From assembly GCA_030220185.1 (NCBI GenBank), contig JASPKZ010008351.1:744001-808000 (forward strand): a stretch of DNA of 64,000 nt, written 5' to 3'. Made by a program: the position numbers and the translations under genes. The notes beneath the pieces are model-generated. The model saw nothing but the letters and a program-made list of their open reading frames with translations. It did no database searches and was not told where the DNA came from. This document shows positions 11,036 through 24,455 of this stretch, in pieces. Within the stretch, counting starts at the first letter, position 1, and each line of letters opens with the position of its first letter. The stretch is from Diploptera punctata. Its lineage: Eukaryota; Arthropoda; Insecta; Blattodea; Blaberidae.

Positions 11036-11880
11036 GTTGAGGATATTTTATTTTTATGCATTCAATATGAGCACCATATGTTACACAATAAATATCAAAA
11101 TGGTGGCTCATTTCTTGCCACACATGATTCAGCTGGTCTCTAGTTACCAAATTCACAGCTTCAACAATTCAATGTCGCAGATTTTCAAAAGTGTCGGGCA
11201 TAGGGGGATAAAAACACAGTCTTGTACGTAAAACCCACATATAAAAATCACATGGGGTTAGATCTGGTGACCTGGGAGGCCATCAGTGATGAAATTTATC
11301 TTTTGCTCATCTTCCATTCCAATGTCCTGGAATGGTGATGTTCAGGTAACGTCCGACGTGGTTAGAGATATGCGACCGTGATTGGAACTTCAAACTTTTC
11401 CCTTTCCAGGAACGTTGGAATTGTGTTTCTATTTTTTGCAGTTTAGAAGAAATAAATGTTTGAAGTTTGTTCCTTCTTTCTAAATAACCCTGTATTTTAT
11501 AACAGGTTCCTGGATGGAGAGAAACACTGCACTTTGAACAATATACCACACAGGTGAACTCACTTTTTTGTTCTTGAGACCCACTCTGTAATTTCATGTG
11601 GGATGTTTGTTACTTTTCAGGGCAAGTAATTTTAGCAGAACATGCTCCTTCAATTTTCCATGAAGACAAAATGGAGGATTTTTAGCCGGGGCTCTTTCTA
11701 TAGGGAGAACACTGGGGCATCGAAATCTCAGATGCCAACATTCCTTCAACCGATGCAATTTTTTTTTGTGCAGTGTAAATGTTCAAAAATTTGATGAATA
11801 GTCTCTCTAAAATTGGCCTAATTTCATACAGTGTCAGTACTACTCTCATAGGTGCTACTGTCACTGAAGTGCAAAAATGA
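11036..11880 (-). pseudogene. IS630/mariner-like DDE transposase relic
   Basis: The - strand reads WPPRSPDLTPCDFYMW near 11270-11240, the hallmark third-Asp region of IS630/mariner transposases. Upstream is the HVGRYLNITIPGHWNGR segment (about 11310-11370), and downstream is a C-terminal domain with DQLNHVWQEM.HHFDI. Stops and frame shifts interrupt it. Same superfamily as 31395-32438. Confidence 0.7.
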
Positions 11881-12379
11881 AAGAATGTTTAGAAAAACGT
11901 GCTCTATAATTTTTTTTTTGAAATACTGGGGTTTGAAAGCAGTAGTCTTCAGTCCAATACATTTATATATCAGGCTTTTGGACAATTCCCGTGATGAATA
12001 TCAGTCCTAATTTATTTTTCATTTCATGGATGTCTACAGGTTTCCATGTCTGCATAATTGAATATTTAGTGAAAGGTTGCGGCACTAATGATTTGCTTTA
12101 CTTATAAGTTCTTTTGATCGCATGCATATTAAAAAAATCCATCATTAAGAATAAATTTATGTAAAACATTATTTCAATTTCATCATCAAAGAAATTTCAT
12201 CCCAGTATTCGCTATAAACAATGGAAGCAGTGGGTAATAACTAGGGTGACGCGATCATGCACTTTGCATTGTTGTAACGGTACATAACTCACTGCAAATA
12301 AAATTTCATCACTTTCACATTGCAAATCTGAAATTAATTCATAACTTGAATCATCGTTATGTAAAATATTTACAAATCA

Positions 12380-13175
12380 ATAAACAAATGGAGGAAAACA
12401 CAACAAGGATATATACCCATCAATAGGAACCTCAAACTCGATGCTATTCTTTTTGCAGACGATTTAGCTCTTCTGGCACTTTCCGAAAATGATTTGCAAC
12501 GATCAATTTATAATTTACAAAAAATAGGTGCCAAATTTAATATGGAAATATCAATTAATAAAACTAAAATTATGGCATTTCATGGGAAGGACCCCATACA
12601 AAGTAAAATCTGTCTCCAGAATAAAATTTTAGAGAGATCTAATCAATTTAAATATCTTGGATATTATCTCTCTATCTGGGATGAAAAGGATATCCCTGAA
12701 AAAATTACTAGTTATAATAAAAATTTGGGAATTATTAATTAAGTTATGAAACCATCCCTTGTACAAAAAAAAACACCAGATTACGTTTATATAACACTTT
12801 GGCTAGACCAGTGTTGACCTATGGTAGTAAAGCATGGGCACTAAAAGACAACATGAAAGCAGAATAACGGCTTGTGAAATGAGATTCATGCGCAGAACAG
12901 CAGGTTACACCAGATGGGATCGGAAAAGGAACACCGATATCTTAAAAGAATTGAAGACTATGCCAATTTTGGAATATATTAAACAGTACCTACTAAATTG
13001 GAAACACCATCTAGAAAGAATGAGTTCAAATCGGATCTCCAAAGCTGTTTATAAATATATACCAAGAGGACAAAGATCACTGGGCCGTCCTATGAAACGC
13101 TGGAGGGAAAATTTTCTATAGGATTGTAACAGGCCTTGGCCTAATACTTGGAAGGACGAAGAAGAAGATTTACAA
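12380..13175 (+). mobile_element. LINE fragment with RT active-site box (family 2)
   Basis: Reads AILFADDLALLALSENDLQ (RT motif FADD), then FKYLGYYLS, then CEMRFMRRTAGYTRWDRKRN and [12 protein letters not shown]. The conserved 3' end reads GGCCTTGGCCTAATACTTGG and a GAAGAAG tail. Frame breaks; 5'-truncated. Confidence 0.75.
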
Positions 13176-13179
13176 GTTC

Positions 13180-13739
13180 TTTCTCCGTGAGATATTTTTC
13201 TCAAGTCATATAATTGCATAATAAAAACTGCTAGTCGAGTGTTGGAATTCAGCCAGCTGTTTATTCTGAAAATAGAAGGGACTTTACCCCGGTCAGATGT
13301 GTTCAGAGAAGTGAAAAAACCTTCATTTGTGTGCCATCTATGGTATACAAGACTTACTATCTCAATACAAACAGTAGATGCCTAATATAAATGTAGTTTA
13401 TTCTCGCATGCTGTTAAACGCCTTAACTGATCTATGGCCTGGTGCACAGGAGATCCTTTAAATGCCTTAACCGATTCACGGTACTGAATGTGACACATTC
13501 CTACTGATATTCTACAGGGTAGAACAGAACTGTACTGTCAGTCATTGGTAACTTATTATAGATTAATGTGTTCTTGTTGTACTTGACATTTAGTTCATTA
13601 GATTATAAAGGAAAATTACTGTACAGTAAAAGCTCCTTTTTGCAGGAGATGTGTCCCGCAAATATGGAATGCTAATTTGTATGGGTATATAGGGGATACA
13701 TTCCAAGGTTACAAAATAAAATAAAAATTATCCTAAGTA
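13180..13739. other. Intergenic gap with a weak candidate last exon of RAD54B
   Basis: Mostly unrecognised. On the - strand, CTATTTTCAG followed by a 19-codon phase-0 frame ending in TGA (13206-13265) could be a terminal exon, but its similarity to RAD54B is too weak to call. Confidence 0.2.
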
Positions 13740-14490
13740 ATGCCACAAGTGATTTCCAAATTATCGATAAATTCACGACTCACAAAGTGAGGAATGAATT
13801 TATCTAGAGAATTTGGAAATCAAGAGTGGCATTTGTTAGGACTATTTAACGAATAAAATTAAGTTGTTTACTCACAAATCATTATTTAACTATAGTTATT
13901 TTTAAATATTTATATATTTAATGTAAACGGCGATGTTTGAAAACAAATGAGAAACGATAGGTACGCTTCATCTGCTTCTTTTGTTTATCACTGCAACCAG
14001 ATCATACTATTTATTGCCAAAGGAACGCAATATTGTAAGAATGCTCTCTAGTGGAGAAAAAATGAAACACATCAAACTGTATATTAATTCATTTCTGATG
14101 TCGTATGATGTAAATATGACAATTATATTTTTCTGGATTGTTACCTGGGAAAAAATACATTTAAGAAAGTGCAAACAGTGGTTTCTTTTTTGGTGGTATA
14201 ATCAATTGCTACAAATGTTTTTATATTAACTCCCGCATGCGGCATGTGTTGACATTCATGCACTATATATACAATCTGGTAGCCGTATTTCTCACGGGCT
14301 CAGTCACTGCAAAATAATGGTCAGACCTGGTCAGAATATTAAAAAGGAGGAGCTTTCTTTAATATGGTAATTATAACACTGAAAAATATTTCGTGAAACA
14401 CGACTCTGATTGGTTGTAAAACAGAAATCATTGAAACGTGATTGGTCATTGACTCACATTTGGGGCATGAGTTATATAGTCAAAATATTA
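13740..14490 (+). repeat. Dispersed non-autonomous element, long copy
   Basis: Shares its start (TGCCACAAGTGATTTCCAA), middle and end (GGGGCATGAGTTA) with 26297-26757, which is a shorter version. The first part folds: GTGATTTCCAAATT pairs with AATTTGGAAATCAAGAGTGGCA. No coding frame was recognised. Confidence 0.55.
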
Positions 14491-14605
14491 TCAATTAATA
14501 AGAGATTTTGAACATTTTCTATTAATTATTACTGTCAGGTTTAGGTAAGGACTTAAAGAACTTCGTAATTTTTTTCCTGTTTTGCCGCTTTTAAAATATC
14601 TTTCA

Positions 14606-14931
14606 AATTAAACCAAGGAACCCACAATTTGGGAAAAAATTTACATATGCAAGAATGAAAACACAACTATGAATTTTGAAATACCCGGTGATAAGGAGAG
14701 AGGATTGATTTGGAAGTTCGTCGATCAGCCATCAGATGGCGCGGAGGTCAGTCTGCAGGAGAGGAGACCATTGGACATCAGTTGTGAACGTAATACAGCA
14801 TTGAGAATGTCACAAATGAAGTGAAGAAACTCGAGTCTGCTTGGGAGTTAAGAAGTATGAGGTGAGTCAAGATACAACTAACCAATATTAAAATAAACCT
14901 CATAGTATTATTTCCTACCTACATAACTTAA
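14606..14931 (+). mobile_element. PLE subfamily B 3' end
   Basis: Reads IWEKIYICKNENTT then [20 protein letters not shown] with frame breaks. A decayed hammerhead (GAAAC TCGAGT C near 14835-14850, stem I AGCA/TGCT) is followed by AGTATGAGGTGAGTC and the outer box AACCTCATAGTATTATTTCC. Confidence 0.65.
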
Positions 14932-15003
14932 AAAAAGTCAACTTACCTGATTTTTTCCAACTCTATAAGGTAAATATGGAATAAGATAATTTCAGTAACA
15001 TAC

Positions 15004-15246
15004 CATCAAAACTGCAATGTTAAATGGATGTGCAAAATGCTGCCATTGAAGAAGCTGATTCATTCTAATACAGGAATTGGATTTTAAAGATAAAGAGATC
15101 TGAAGTTGACAATCTCTCTGGCTGGATTCATCATCAGATACATTCCGTTTTTCTTCATGAACAGGAATCACTCCTGATCCATTACAGTGACAATTCAACA
15201 TTTCATGTGTTAAACAAGCAGTTTCTCGGTGAATAGTAAAAAGATC
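15004..15246 (-). CDS. RAD54B: RAD54B exon 16 (penultimate)
   Basis: Eighty-one codons, [20 protein letters not shown] to [18 protein letters not shown], then GTATGT. Homologous to the vertebrate tail up to the QWKHF segment. A short final exon must follow at lower coordinates. Confidence 0.85.
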
Positions 15247-18200
15247 CTACAATAAAACAATAATAGTAATGAATATTTGAAGAGAAAAATGTTCGCCCAG
15301 ACCGAGACTCATTGTAATTCCAATTACAACAGAGAAAAATTTGCATCTAGATCGCAACTTGCCTCGATAGCTCAGTTGGTAGAGCACTTGGCCCGGAAAG
15401 CCAAGGGTCCCAGGTTCGAATCTCGGTGTGGGCGAAAATTTTTCTCTTCAAATATAATTTATCCTTCAGTGAGAAGTGTTAAATTAATAATAAACACGTC
15501 AATAGAAGCCCTACTGGCTTTATAAAGTAGTGTTGAATTCCCAATAAATGTCTTCTTAATTAAGACACCGCCATTTGCAAAGATAGAAGCAAAGGTTTCA
15601 AGCATTTTGCGCGAGGGAATTACAACAGAGAAAAATTTGCATCTAGATTGCAACTCGCCTCGGTAGCTCACTTGGTAAAGCACTTGGCCCGGAAAGCCAA
15701 GGGTCCCGGGTTCGAGTCTCGGTCTGGGTGGAAAAAAAAATTTTATCTTCAAAAATAATTTATCCTTCAGTGAGAAGTGTTAAATTAATAACAAAAACCT
15801 CAATAGTAATGAAAATTATAGTATTTTTTAATGCCACCAGTTTGTCATTTCGACTTTTGTAGTATTCTCTCCTGGCACTGGCATATTGTAACTCACTTCT
15901 GAGGTTGGGGTCCTAGAAGGCGAGATAACGCTGCCTCAATGATATGATAGGTGATGATGGTATTGATGTGCCAGGAGAGGCCTTAATCCTGTCCTCCCTC
16001 AGGGGTCCTCATCTAGGAGATATGTGGATGGCGACCACAAGGTGCCCAAGCTGTGCAAAACATTTCTTCCACTTACTTGTGCTTTGCACTCTTTTAACTT
16101 TACTATCTAACCTCTCTTGGTTAACTCTTGTTTTTTCCGACACCGACGCTATTAGGGCATCCGAGGGCTAGGGAGTCTTTCCTTTCTTCCATTTCTTCTT
16201 TCCTTTATTTTCTTTTCTTCTCCAGAAAAGCCTGACCAGAGGCTATAAGATGGCAGCCCCATCACTGGTCTTGCCTTCCTTTGGCCAGCAACCAATCGAA
16301 GGGACTATTATTATGCTTTCAAGTCTTATACGAGAATTTCCCTCAAACGCTGGAGGGAAAATTTTCTATAGGATCGTAACAGGCCTTGGCCTAATACTTG
16401 GAAGGAAGAAGAAGAAACTTAAATCTAATGAGGTAAATATGATAATGATGGTCAGATGATGTTCGGAATGTTTCCTGACACTTGTCTTACAGAGGGGAAC
16501 TCACCGGGGAAATTTGTCCCGGCCAGGGATTGAACCTGGGCTCACTGCATGACAAGGCTGCATATTACCTCGAGGCCACAGTGGTGGACATGATAATAAT
16601 ATTGATAATGTGATAACATGAATGTGAGTAATTAGAGAAGCACATTGCTCCTATCAGCCTTTCTTACATTTTCATAAAAAAATAAATAGATGTGATATCC
16701 ATCCATCTATAGTAATTCTGCCCAAAGGCAGGTCCTTCACTGCAATCATAGCATTTTTCATGCTATACTTGCAGCTTTACTAGGGAATTGTAGGTGTGGT
16801 AGCTTCCCGTTGCTTTCCACATCGGTGAAGGACGATGATGATGGCCATATGAGTTCGGGGACCGTTTGGGCCTTAAAGTTTTCCTGACATTTGTCTTACA
16901 GGTGAGGAAAAACCCCGATAAAAACCTCACCCAGAAAAACTGCCCCAACCGGGGATCGAACCTGGGCCCGCTGCGTGACAAGGCAGCATGCTACCTCGAG
17001 ACCACAGCGGTGGACAGATGTGATATGATCTTAGATATTAAAGGATCTATAAAAAAGAATTTAAAAGAAAATCTACAAATTAATATTTTATAAATACTTA
17101 AATCACTATAATAATACATTACACCCCCCCTTGCAAATCACTTGTCATATGCTCTCTTAAATCTATTGGTCCTTTAGAAAACAACCTTACACAATGATAA
17201 GAAAAACGCACACACATACATATAAACATTTGCATAGAACTGGAATTATCACTTCCCCTTATGCAATCAACAAGAAGAGATAAATCAGAACCACCTTCAT
17301 CAAATCTACAGTATTCTTGGAAATATTGGAGAGCAAGGGAGCTGATGGCTGCAATGCCAAGTGCTTGGCATTAGTAAACAAACAAAACACACATACACAC
17401 AGGCATATATATATGAAAAATACCTTTAATTCATCATTTGATAGGCGAACAGAGTTTGTGTTCTGTGGATCCACTACAGCACCACTTAGATCTGTCTTGC
17501 TGATTTGTCTTTGAAAAATTTTCTCTTCTATAGACCCAACAGTGAGAAGTCTAAAAATAAAATTGTAGAATAAAATTTCATCAGTACTCATGCACTCTTT
17601 TACCTATACATTCCTTTTAGACAATATAAATATGTATTAAGTTATGTAGATAGGAAATAACACTATGAGGTTTTTTAATATTGTTTATTTTTTATTACTT
17701 CACTCACCTCATACTTCATAACATAAGGAGAGAGGACTGATTTGGAAATTCGTTGGAGCCATCAGATGGCGCGGATGTCAGTCTGCAGGATAGAAGGCCG
17801 TTGGACGTCAGTTGTGAACTTGACACAGCATTGAGAATGTCACAAATGATGTGAAGAAACCCTGGGTTTGTGAGGAGTTATGAAGTATGAGGTGAGTGAA
17901 AAAATAAACAATATAAATATGTATATTAAGATATAATATTAAATTAATGAAAAAGATTGTATGCAGATGATATTACAATTGAATTATTCAAAGTTAAAAA
18001 TGGGAAACACATTATGAGGTTCTTAATTAATTTATTAATAATTGAATTAGCTTATTAGTAGTAGGGGATAACGTCTAAAAAAACTGCAGAATGTTTTTTT
18101 TTTCCATTCTTCTAAACAATTCCTAACTCAAACCAGTTCCCTTAAAAAAAAATTCAATATTACAATAATGTTTTATTTAAATTATAATGGGAAGTAAACA

Positions 18201-21200
18201 TTATGAGGTTATATCATTAATAGTGAGTGGAGATCATATTTTAATCGACTCACCTCATATAATTTCAAATTTCTTTGATACCGGCGGTTTCAGACAATAT
18301 CTTGTCCCTCTTCAGTCATGGTTTCCACTCAGGGGAATCTGGAATTTATCAAATAAATTGTAATGATTGTAGTAAAGTATACATAGAAAAAAGAAAAGGA
18401 GTTTGGAAACATGCACTAAAGAACATTTTAGAAATATTAAAAATTGTGAAATTGAAAAATCAGCAATTGCTGCACATAGTTTGCTAGAACATCATAAAAT
18501 TGAAAAAGAGGCAAACTTTTTGAAACAATTGGATAAACCACTGGAATTGACGATTTGGGAAATTATATTCATTCAGAAGAATAAATATCGATATTCTGGT
18601 GGATAAAAATTTAATTACAAAGTTTATAATCCCAAAGAAAGATGGCAGCACAAGAGGTGATGTCATTAGAGAAATCAACAATCACAGAATTTCATCAGTG
18701 GAAGCCATGACTGAAGAAGTACATGATATTGTCTGAAACCATCGGTATCAAAGAAATTTGAAATCATATGAGGTGAGTCGATAAAAATATGTTCTCCACT
18801 CACTATTAATATTCATGTTACTTGTAAAATCCATAATAAATAAATAAATAACTTTGGTTTTAAGAGATACCTGTATATAAAAACAGAACGAGATTGTCCA
18901 TCCCGCCATATACGAGACATGGCCTGCAGATCAGTAGCAGGATTCCAATCTGAATCATATAGCACTAAGCGAGAAGCTCCAGTCAGGTTGAGACCCACGC
19001 CACCAGCTCTTGCACTCAGAAGAAACACAACTATTAAAAAATTAGCATTTAATAAACTAATGATCTTCTTGGTGATAAAATCATAAATAAAACATGTAGT
19101 CAATCTACCCATTTCACCAATTAAAAATTTAAAAAGTAAACATGTTTCAACAGCGAAGCTGTCATTTTCAAGACTAAATATTTACTAAAGACAAACATGG
19201 TAAATGAATAAACAGGATCCAATTAAACACAAACTACATCACATGACAAAGCAATTACACGTAAACTGTATGACAATAAAACCAATCCTCTATTCTTTCA
19301 ATTAAAGAAAAGAAGGCGCTGTATGGAATACGGCCCATGTATTTATTCATAATTTTGTCCTTATTTTTATAGATTTCTAAACTTTCAAGGAATTTGAAAT
19401 TAATGACCGAACGAACCAGCCTAAGATTACTTTTATCGATAACATGACTGTAATCAGAAATATGCTGAGCAACTCCAAATTTTTCAATTCTACTGAATCT
19501 AAAGTGTGCAATATGTTCAATGAATCTGGTTAAAATATATCTTCTTGTTTGTCCAACATATTTCGTATCACAGTCGTTACATCCAATTTCATAAATACTG
19601 CATTTTTTCAAACAATTTATTATTATACATATAAACTTAGAGAAGAATACACCGCCAGAACATCTGGAAAGAAATGGGAAAATCTACAAGCTTATGACAT
19701 TACTATATTACAAAGAAAATCTGCCAGAGTAAGCAATATTCAGACTGCTAACGGGACATGCTTGCATGTGACCTACAAAGACTTGGCATGACAGATTCAC
19801 CTAAATGCCCTTTTTGCCAATTAAATGAAGATACTGGAACGAAACCATCTCCTCCGTTGTCCGGCTGTTGTAGAAGAGGACAGCCTTTATGCTAAATATG
19901 GGCGTTCAAGAGAGCGAATGGATTTCATTATCAAGTGCTCGAATTATTAGCTACCAACTAACCAAACCAAAACAACAGTAGGCATCCTAGTTTTTATAGA
20001 TTCTTACAATCTGGTAAATCATCTACATGCTTGGTTCTCAGATACCTGAAATTACTTTAGTAAACTTTTCTTAAATCTAGAGAACACTGAACTCAGAAAA
20101 AAACATAAACCTGTTTAAATTTCATGATGAAAAGTGGCATGGAAAAATTTGGAGAGAACCATCTTGCACATTTTAAATTTTCTACTGGACTTTCTATTCT
20201 CACATTATTGATGCCCCAAGCTAATCAGGCGTTAGAAGCATTGTGGGGGCTGGGGAGGGGTTGAGCCACACTATTGGAGGGGAGGGAGGGAAGGTTGTAG
20301 CAAGCGTTAATAAAAACATTGACTCACCCATATTGAACCCAACTGTACAATGGCGAAGTAGATAATTAGGAATCACTTTCGTCAGCATTACTACTGTGTT
20401 ATTACTACTCTTGCTGTTGCTACTGTATTCTTCAGTGTTGCCATTCAATAAAATTATATTAGTATTATTATTTATTATCCGACATTTATAAACTCTATTC
20501 ACTTAAGGTACATTAGGGTAAGTTTTTATTTTTAATGCCCCAGGTTGTCCTTTTTGGACATTTCTGGTCTGGTGTTCTCTCCTGGCATTGACATAATTGT
20601 AACCCACTTCTGAGATGATATGATGAGTGATGATGATGATAGTGGTGTGCCAGGAGAGCCCTTAATCCTAAGCTTAATCTAAGATAAATATGAATGATGA
20701 TGATTGCTATGGCCATATGATGTTCGGGGACCATTTGGGCCTTATTACATTTGTCTTACAGGTGAGGAAAAACCCCGATAAAAACCTAACTCAGGAAACA
20801 GTCGTGACTGGGGATCGAACCTGGGTCTGCTGCGTGACAAGGCAGCATGTTACCTCTAGACACAGTGATGGATCATTAGTGTAATAGTTTGTGTCAAAGT
20901 TGTGACATGTAAAATTTTATCTCAAATTAAAGTTTTTTATAAATCTTGTTTATAAAGACAATAAAAAGTTGGTAGTTCTTTTCTGTCAAAAGGACTTCTG
21001 TAATAGGTGATTCACTCAAACAGATGGTGTTACTGAGAAGAGAGGTGATTTCATACCTTTCATTCCAGACAAAGGGAAATCAAAGATAATATGTTCAACA
21101 CTTTGGTAGCTAATACCACAATTACAAGTTGCATTCTCTCTAATGTTGAATCTCTGGAGGTATTGGCCAAATTTTCAGTGCCCAGTGAGGAATTGTATTA

Positions 21201-24200
21201 GTACAAAATTTGGAACAATGTGTTTGCATATTGTTCTGTCATAAATACTCAGAAAGAGCAGATGTCACATTAATGTACCTGCAGTATTATTGAATCACAT
21301 GTTGTTCCACCTTGCTATTATGTGACATTTCTTGCAACTTGTTCATCTGCAGTATCAATATGTTCTTGCCCTTTTTTAAATTTTAGAGAAGACAAAAAAA
21401 AAATAAATGTGAATATCCTACAAGCATCTAATGATGCTGCTTACATGGTAACTGGTATTGAACCCTTATATTTGTCTTGCATATACAGAGCCAGACTAAC
21501 TAATATTAAGAAAGGTCCTGAACATCTAAACCAAATCCCCATCTCTGAAATCGAAAGACAGGAACATTTCTTGTCATCTTAGCACTCATCGGAGGCCACT
21601 TATGCTAAATGCAGCAACAGTCATCATGATTATTTCATTTATACCGATGACTCTCGTATCTCTGGAACGGAGGGCCTTAACTATCTACTTGGATGTGCTT
21701 TTGTGGTATTTGATAATGAAGTTGAGATCTTTCACCAAGGATACAAGCTTGCTTCCAAATGTATGATTTTTCAAACACAGCTTTTAGCTCTACTGCAAGC
21801 TATGGAATGGGTTATAACCACCAACAAGTCTTTTTGTATCTATAGTGACTCCCAGGCAGCACTTTCCGCTATCAATAACAGATTCAACCATCACCCGATT
21901 GCAACCTCTATAAGAACAAAATTAAACCAACATCTTGGACATATTTGTCTAGGCTGGATTAAAGGAAATGAACATGCAGATTTTCTTGCCAAATCAGCTG
22001 CTAATTCAAATATGGATTACTTTTACTCCTTCTGTCCTCTATCATATATTAAAGAAATATTAAAAAATGATCTCTTACAAAATTGGAATGCTGCGTGGTT
22101 AAACAGTATTAATGGTGCTTTGACAAGAACATTATTTTTCCCAACTGTTTTTGACCGAATAAAGTGCAAATATGTAGAACCAAATTTTGTATTAACACAA
22201 TTTAAGACTGGACACGGTAAATTTGGACATTATTTGGAACAATTTAAAATAGGTACAGATACCTGTATTTGCAAAAACTCCAGCCAGACTATCTCACATC
22301 TATTATTTGAGTGTCCCACATTTGATTCCAAAAGAAATGAATTTATTAAAAAATTAGGTTATTGCCATAATAGATTTCAACTGCCTTTGTCAAATATTTT
22401 ATGTAAGAAATGTTGCTATAGAAAGCTGTGTGACTTTATCCATCATATTTTTAAGAGACTTTGAGTTAGTTTTTTCTTGGGTTTGTTAATTAATTTATTT
22501 ATTTGTTCACATTACGTTATTATGTAACGCTAGAAATTAACCATACTCTAAATTATTGTAAATAATTAATTGTATTGTAACTAAAACCCTAACATACCAG
22601 ATGGTGAAATGGGGTTCATATTATTGGAGATTCAATAAAAAAAAATCCTACAAGAATGATTAAATTAAAATGTTTCATACCTCTCCTCATATCCAGTCTT
22701 CCAAGTAGTTTACGATTTAGAAGACTGGATATGAAACATTTTAATTTAATCATAAATTAAACCTCATAGTGATTTATTCCTACGAATTGAGGAGGAGGAA
22801 TTAAAGTGGTTAGGACGTGTTTTAAGAATGGAAGATGAGCGATGGCCAAAGCAACTATATCAATGGCATCCGACCAGAAGGAGGAAGAGAGGGAGACCGA
22901 AGTTAACATGGAAGGAAAACATGAAGACATTAATGCAAGCAAGAGGGCTAAACATTGAAAATGCTCAAGATCGTAGGCTTTGGAGGTTTGGTACGAGAAG
23001 ACGGCAGCAACTGAAAAAACCTGAAGATAGATAGAAAAGTTCAATCCTACAAGAAACTGAAATCTCTTCTGTTATATGATGAAAGTTAAAAATTAAATTG
23101 TACCTGTTGGTAGGTGTCGTCGTCCTCAACAGGTACAATTTAATTTTTAACTTTCATCATATGACTTCACCTCAACGGAATTTGATATGAATTTTACTAG
23201 TATTGATCTTCTGTTATAAACCATATATCTACATACAGCAACACCTTCAATACAAGGATTGAATCTGAACCCTTTATCAAATTTTAAATTATCATCCAAG
23301 ACAAAAGAGATCTCTTGGAAGATGGGATGAGACCATAACAAGCCATCAGGGCTAAATTCATGGCACAGTGATAGTGATGACAAGAATAATTAAAACAAGT
23401 GCAACATATAGAATTCACTTTTTATTTTTGAAGAGAAACATTTTTATACCTAGACTGAGTAAAATATAAAGTAATCAATGTACCCATTTCACCAATTAAA
23501 ATGTTGACAATGTGGCTACATGTTTTATGATTTTATCACCAAGATCATTATATTAAATTAATGTTGGGAAGTAAACATTATGAGGTATTAAGTTATGTAG
23601 GTAGATTGCAGCACTGAAGATGGTGACAATAGAACAGTTGACGGCCGAAGAATTTCGTTAGTCGGAGTTATGGCTGAGGATGAATACGACTGTGTTTGAA
23701 ACCGTGGTATCATGGAAGCATGATCCTATCAGGTGAGTTATTTAAACAAAATGTTCTCTGATGAATTTTAAGAAGATCATTAGTTTATTAAACCAAGACT
23801 GAGGTTCAAATCCAAGATCTAAGAACCTTGGGTTCGAACCCCAGTGTGGGCATAATTTTTTTCTCTTCAAACATAATTTGTCATTCAATGAGAAATATTA
23901 AATTTAAAATAAAAACATATAGGATTTAGTTGCTATTCATACTTACAGCAATCAGAATAACTGTTGTTAAATCTCTTGACAATTTCCATTCGCTGTCCAC
24001 TTGGCGTAGAACCATCTAATCGACAATACTTGTATCCTTTTTGTTGACACAAATATGCCAGCAGATCTAATGTCTGAAAAATTAAACATATACAGTGTGA
24101 TCTAAAAAAGTTATAAAATAATTAAAGGAAATGTAGTATATATCATAACAATAAAAGTTCTATATACTGGTTGAGTACTTTATCTGCTGACACACATAAT

Positions 24201-24417
24201 TTAGGTACTTGTTTCCATCAGCACAGGGTCTTTTATTCCTCCTCATCACACTGTGTATTGCTATCTTCTACAGTTTCACTTACCAGAACATGGAATATCC
24301 TTCTGCCCTATATCAGAGATTGCAAACTATAACATTATTAAAAATAAACTGAAGAATTATTTTAATAACAAACTAACTTATACACCTCACTGATAGTATT
24401 CCTTTAGCAATTAATAA

Positions 24418-24455
<38 letters not shown>

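Larger units (their letters stand above)
18171..18826. mobile_element. PLE-D foldback with GIY-YIG remnant and two hammerheads
   Basis: Inverted arms (about 18171-18340 and 18690-18826) enclose a GIY-YIG-type segment ([37 protein letters not shown]). Hammerheads at 18275-18322 (-) and 18705-18757 (+). Donor-like ATGAGGTGAGTCG faces outward in both arms. Confidence 0.8.
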
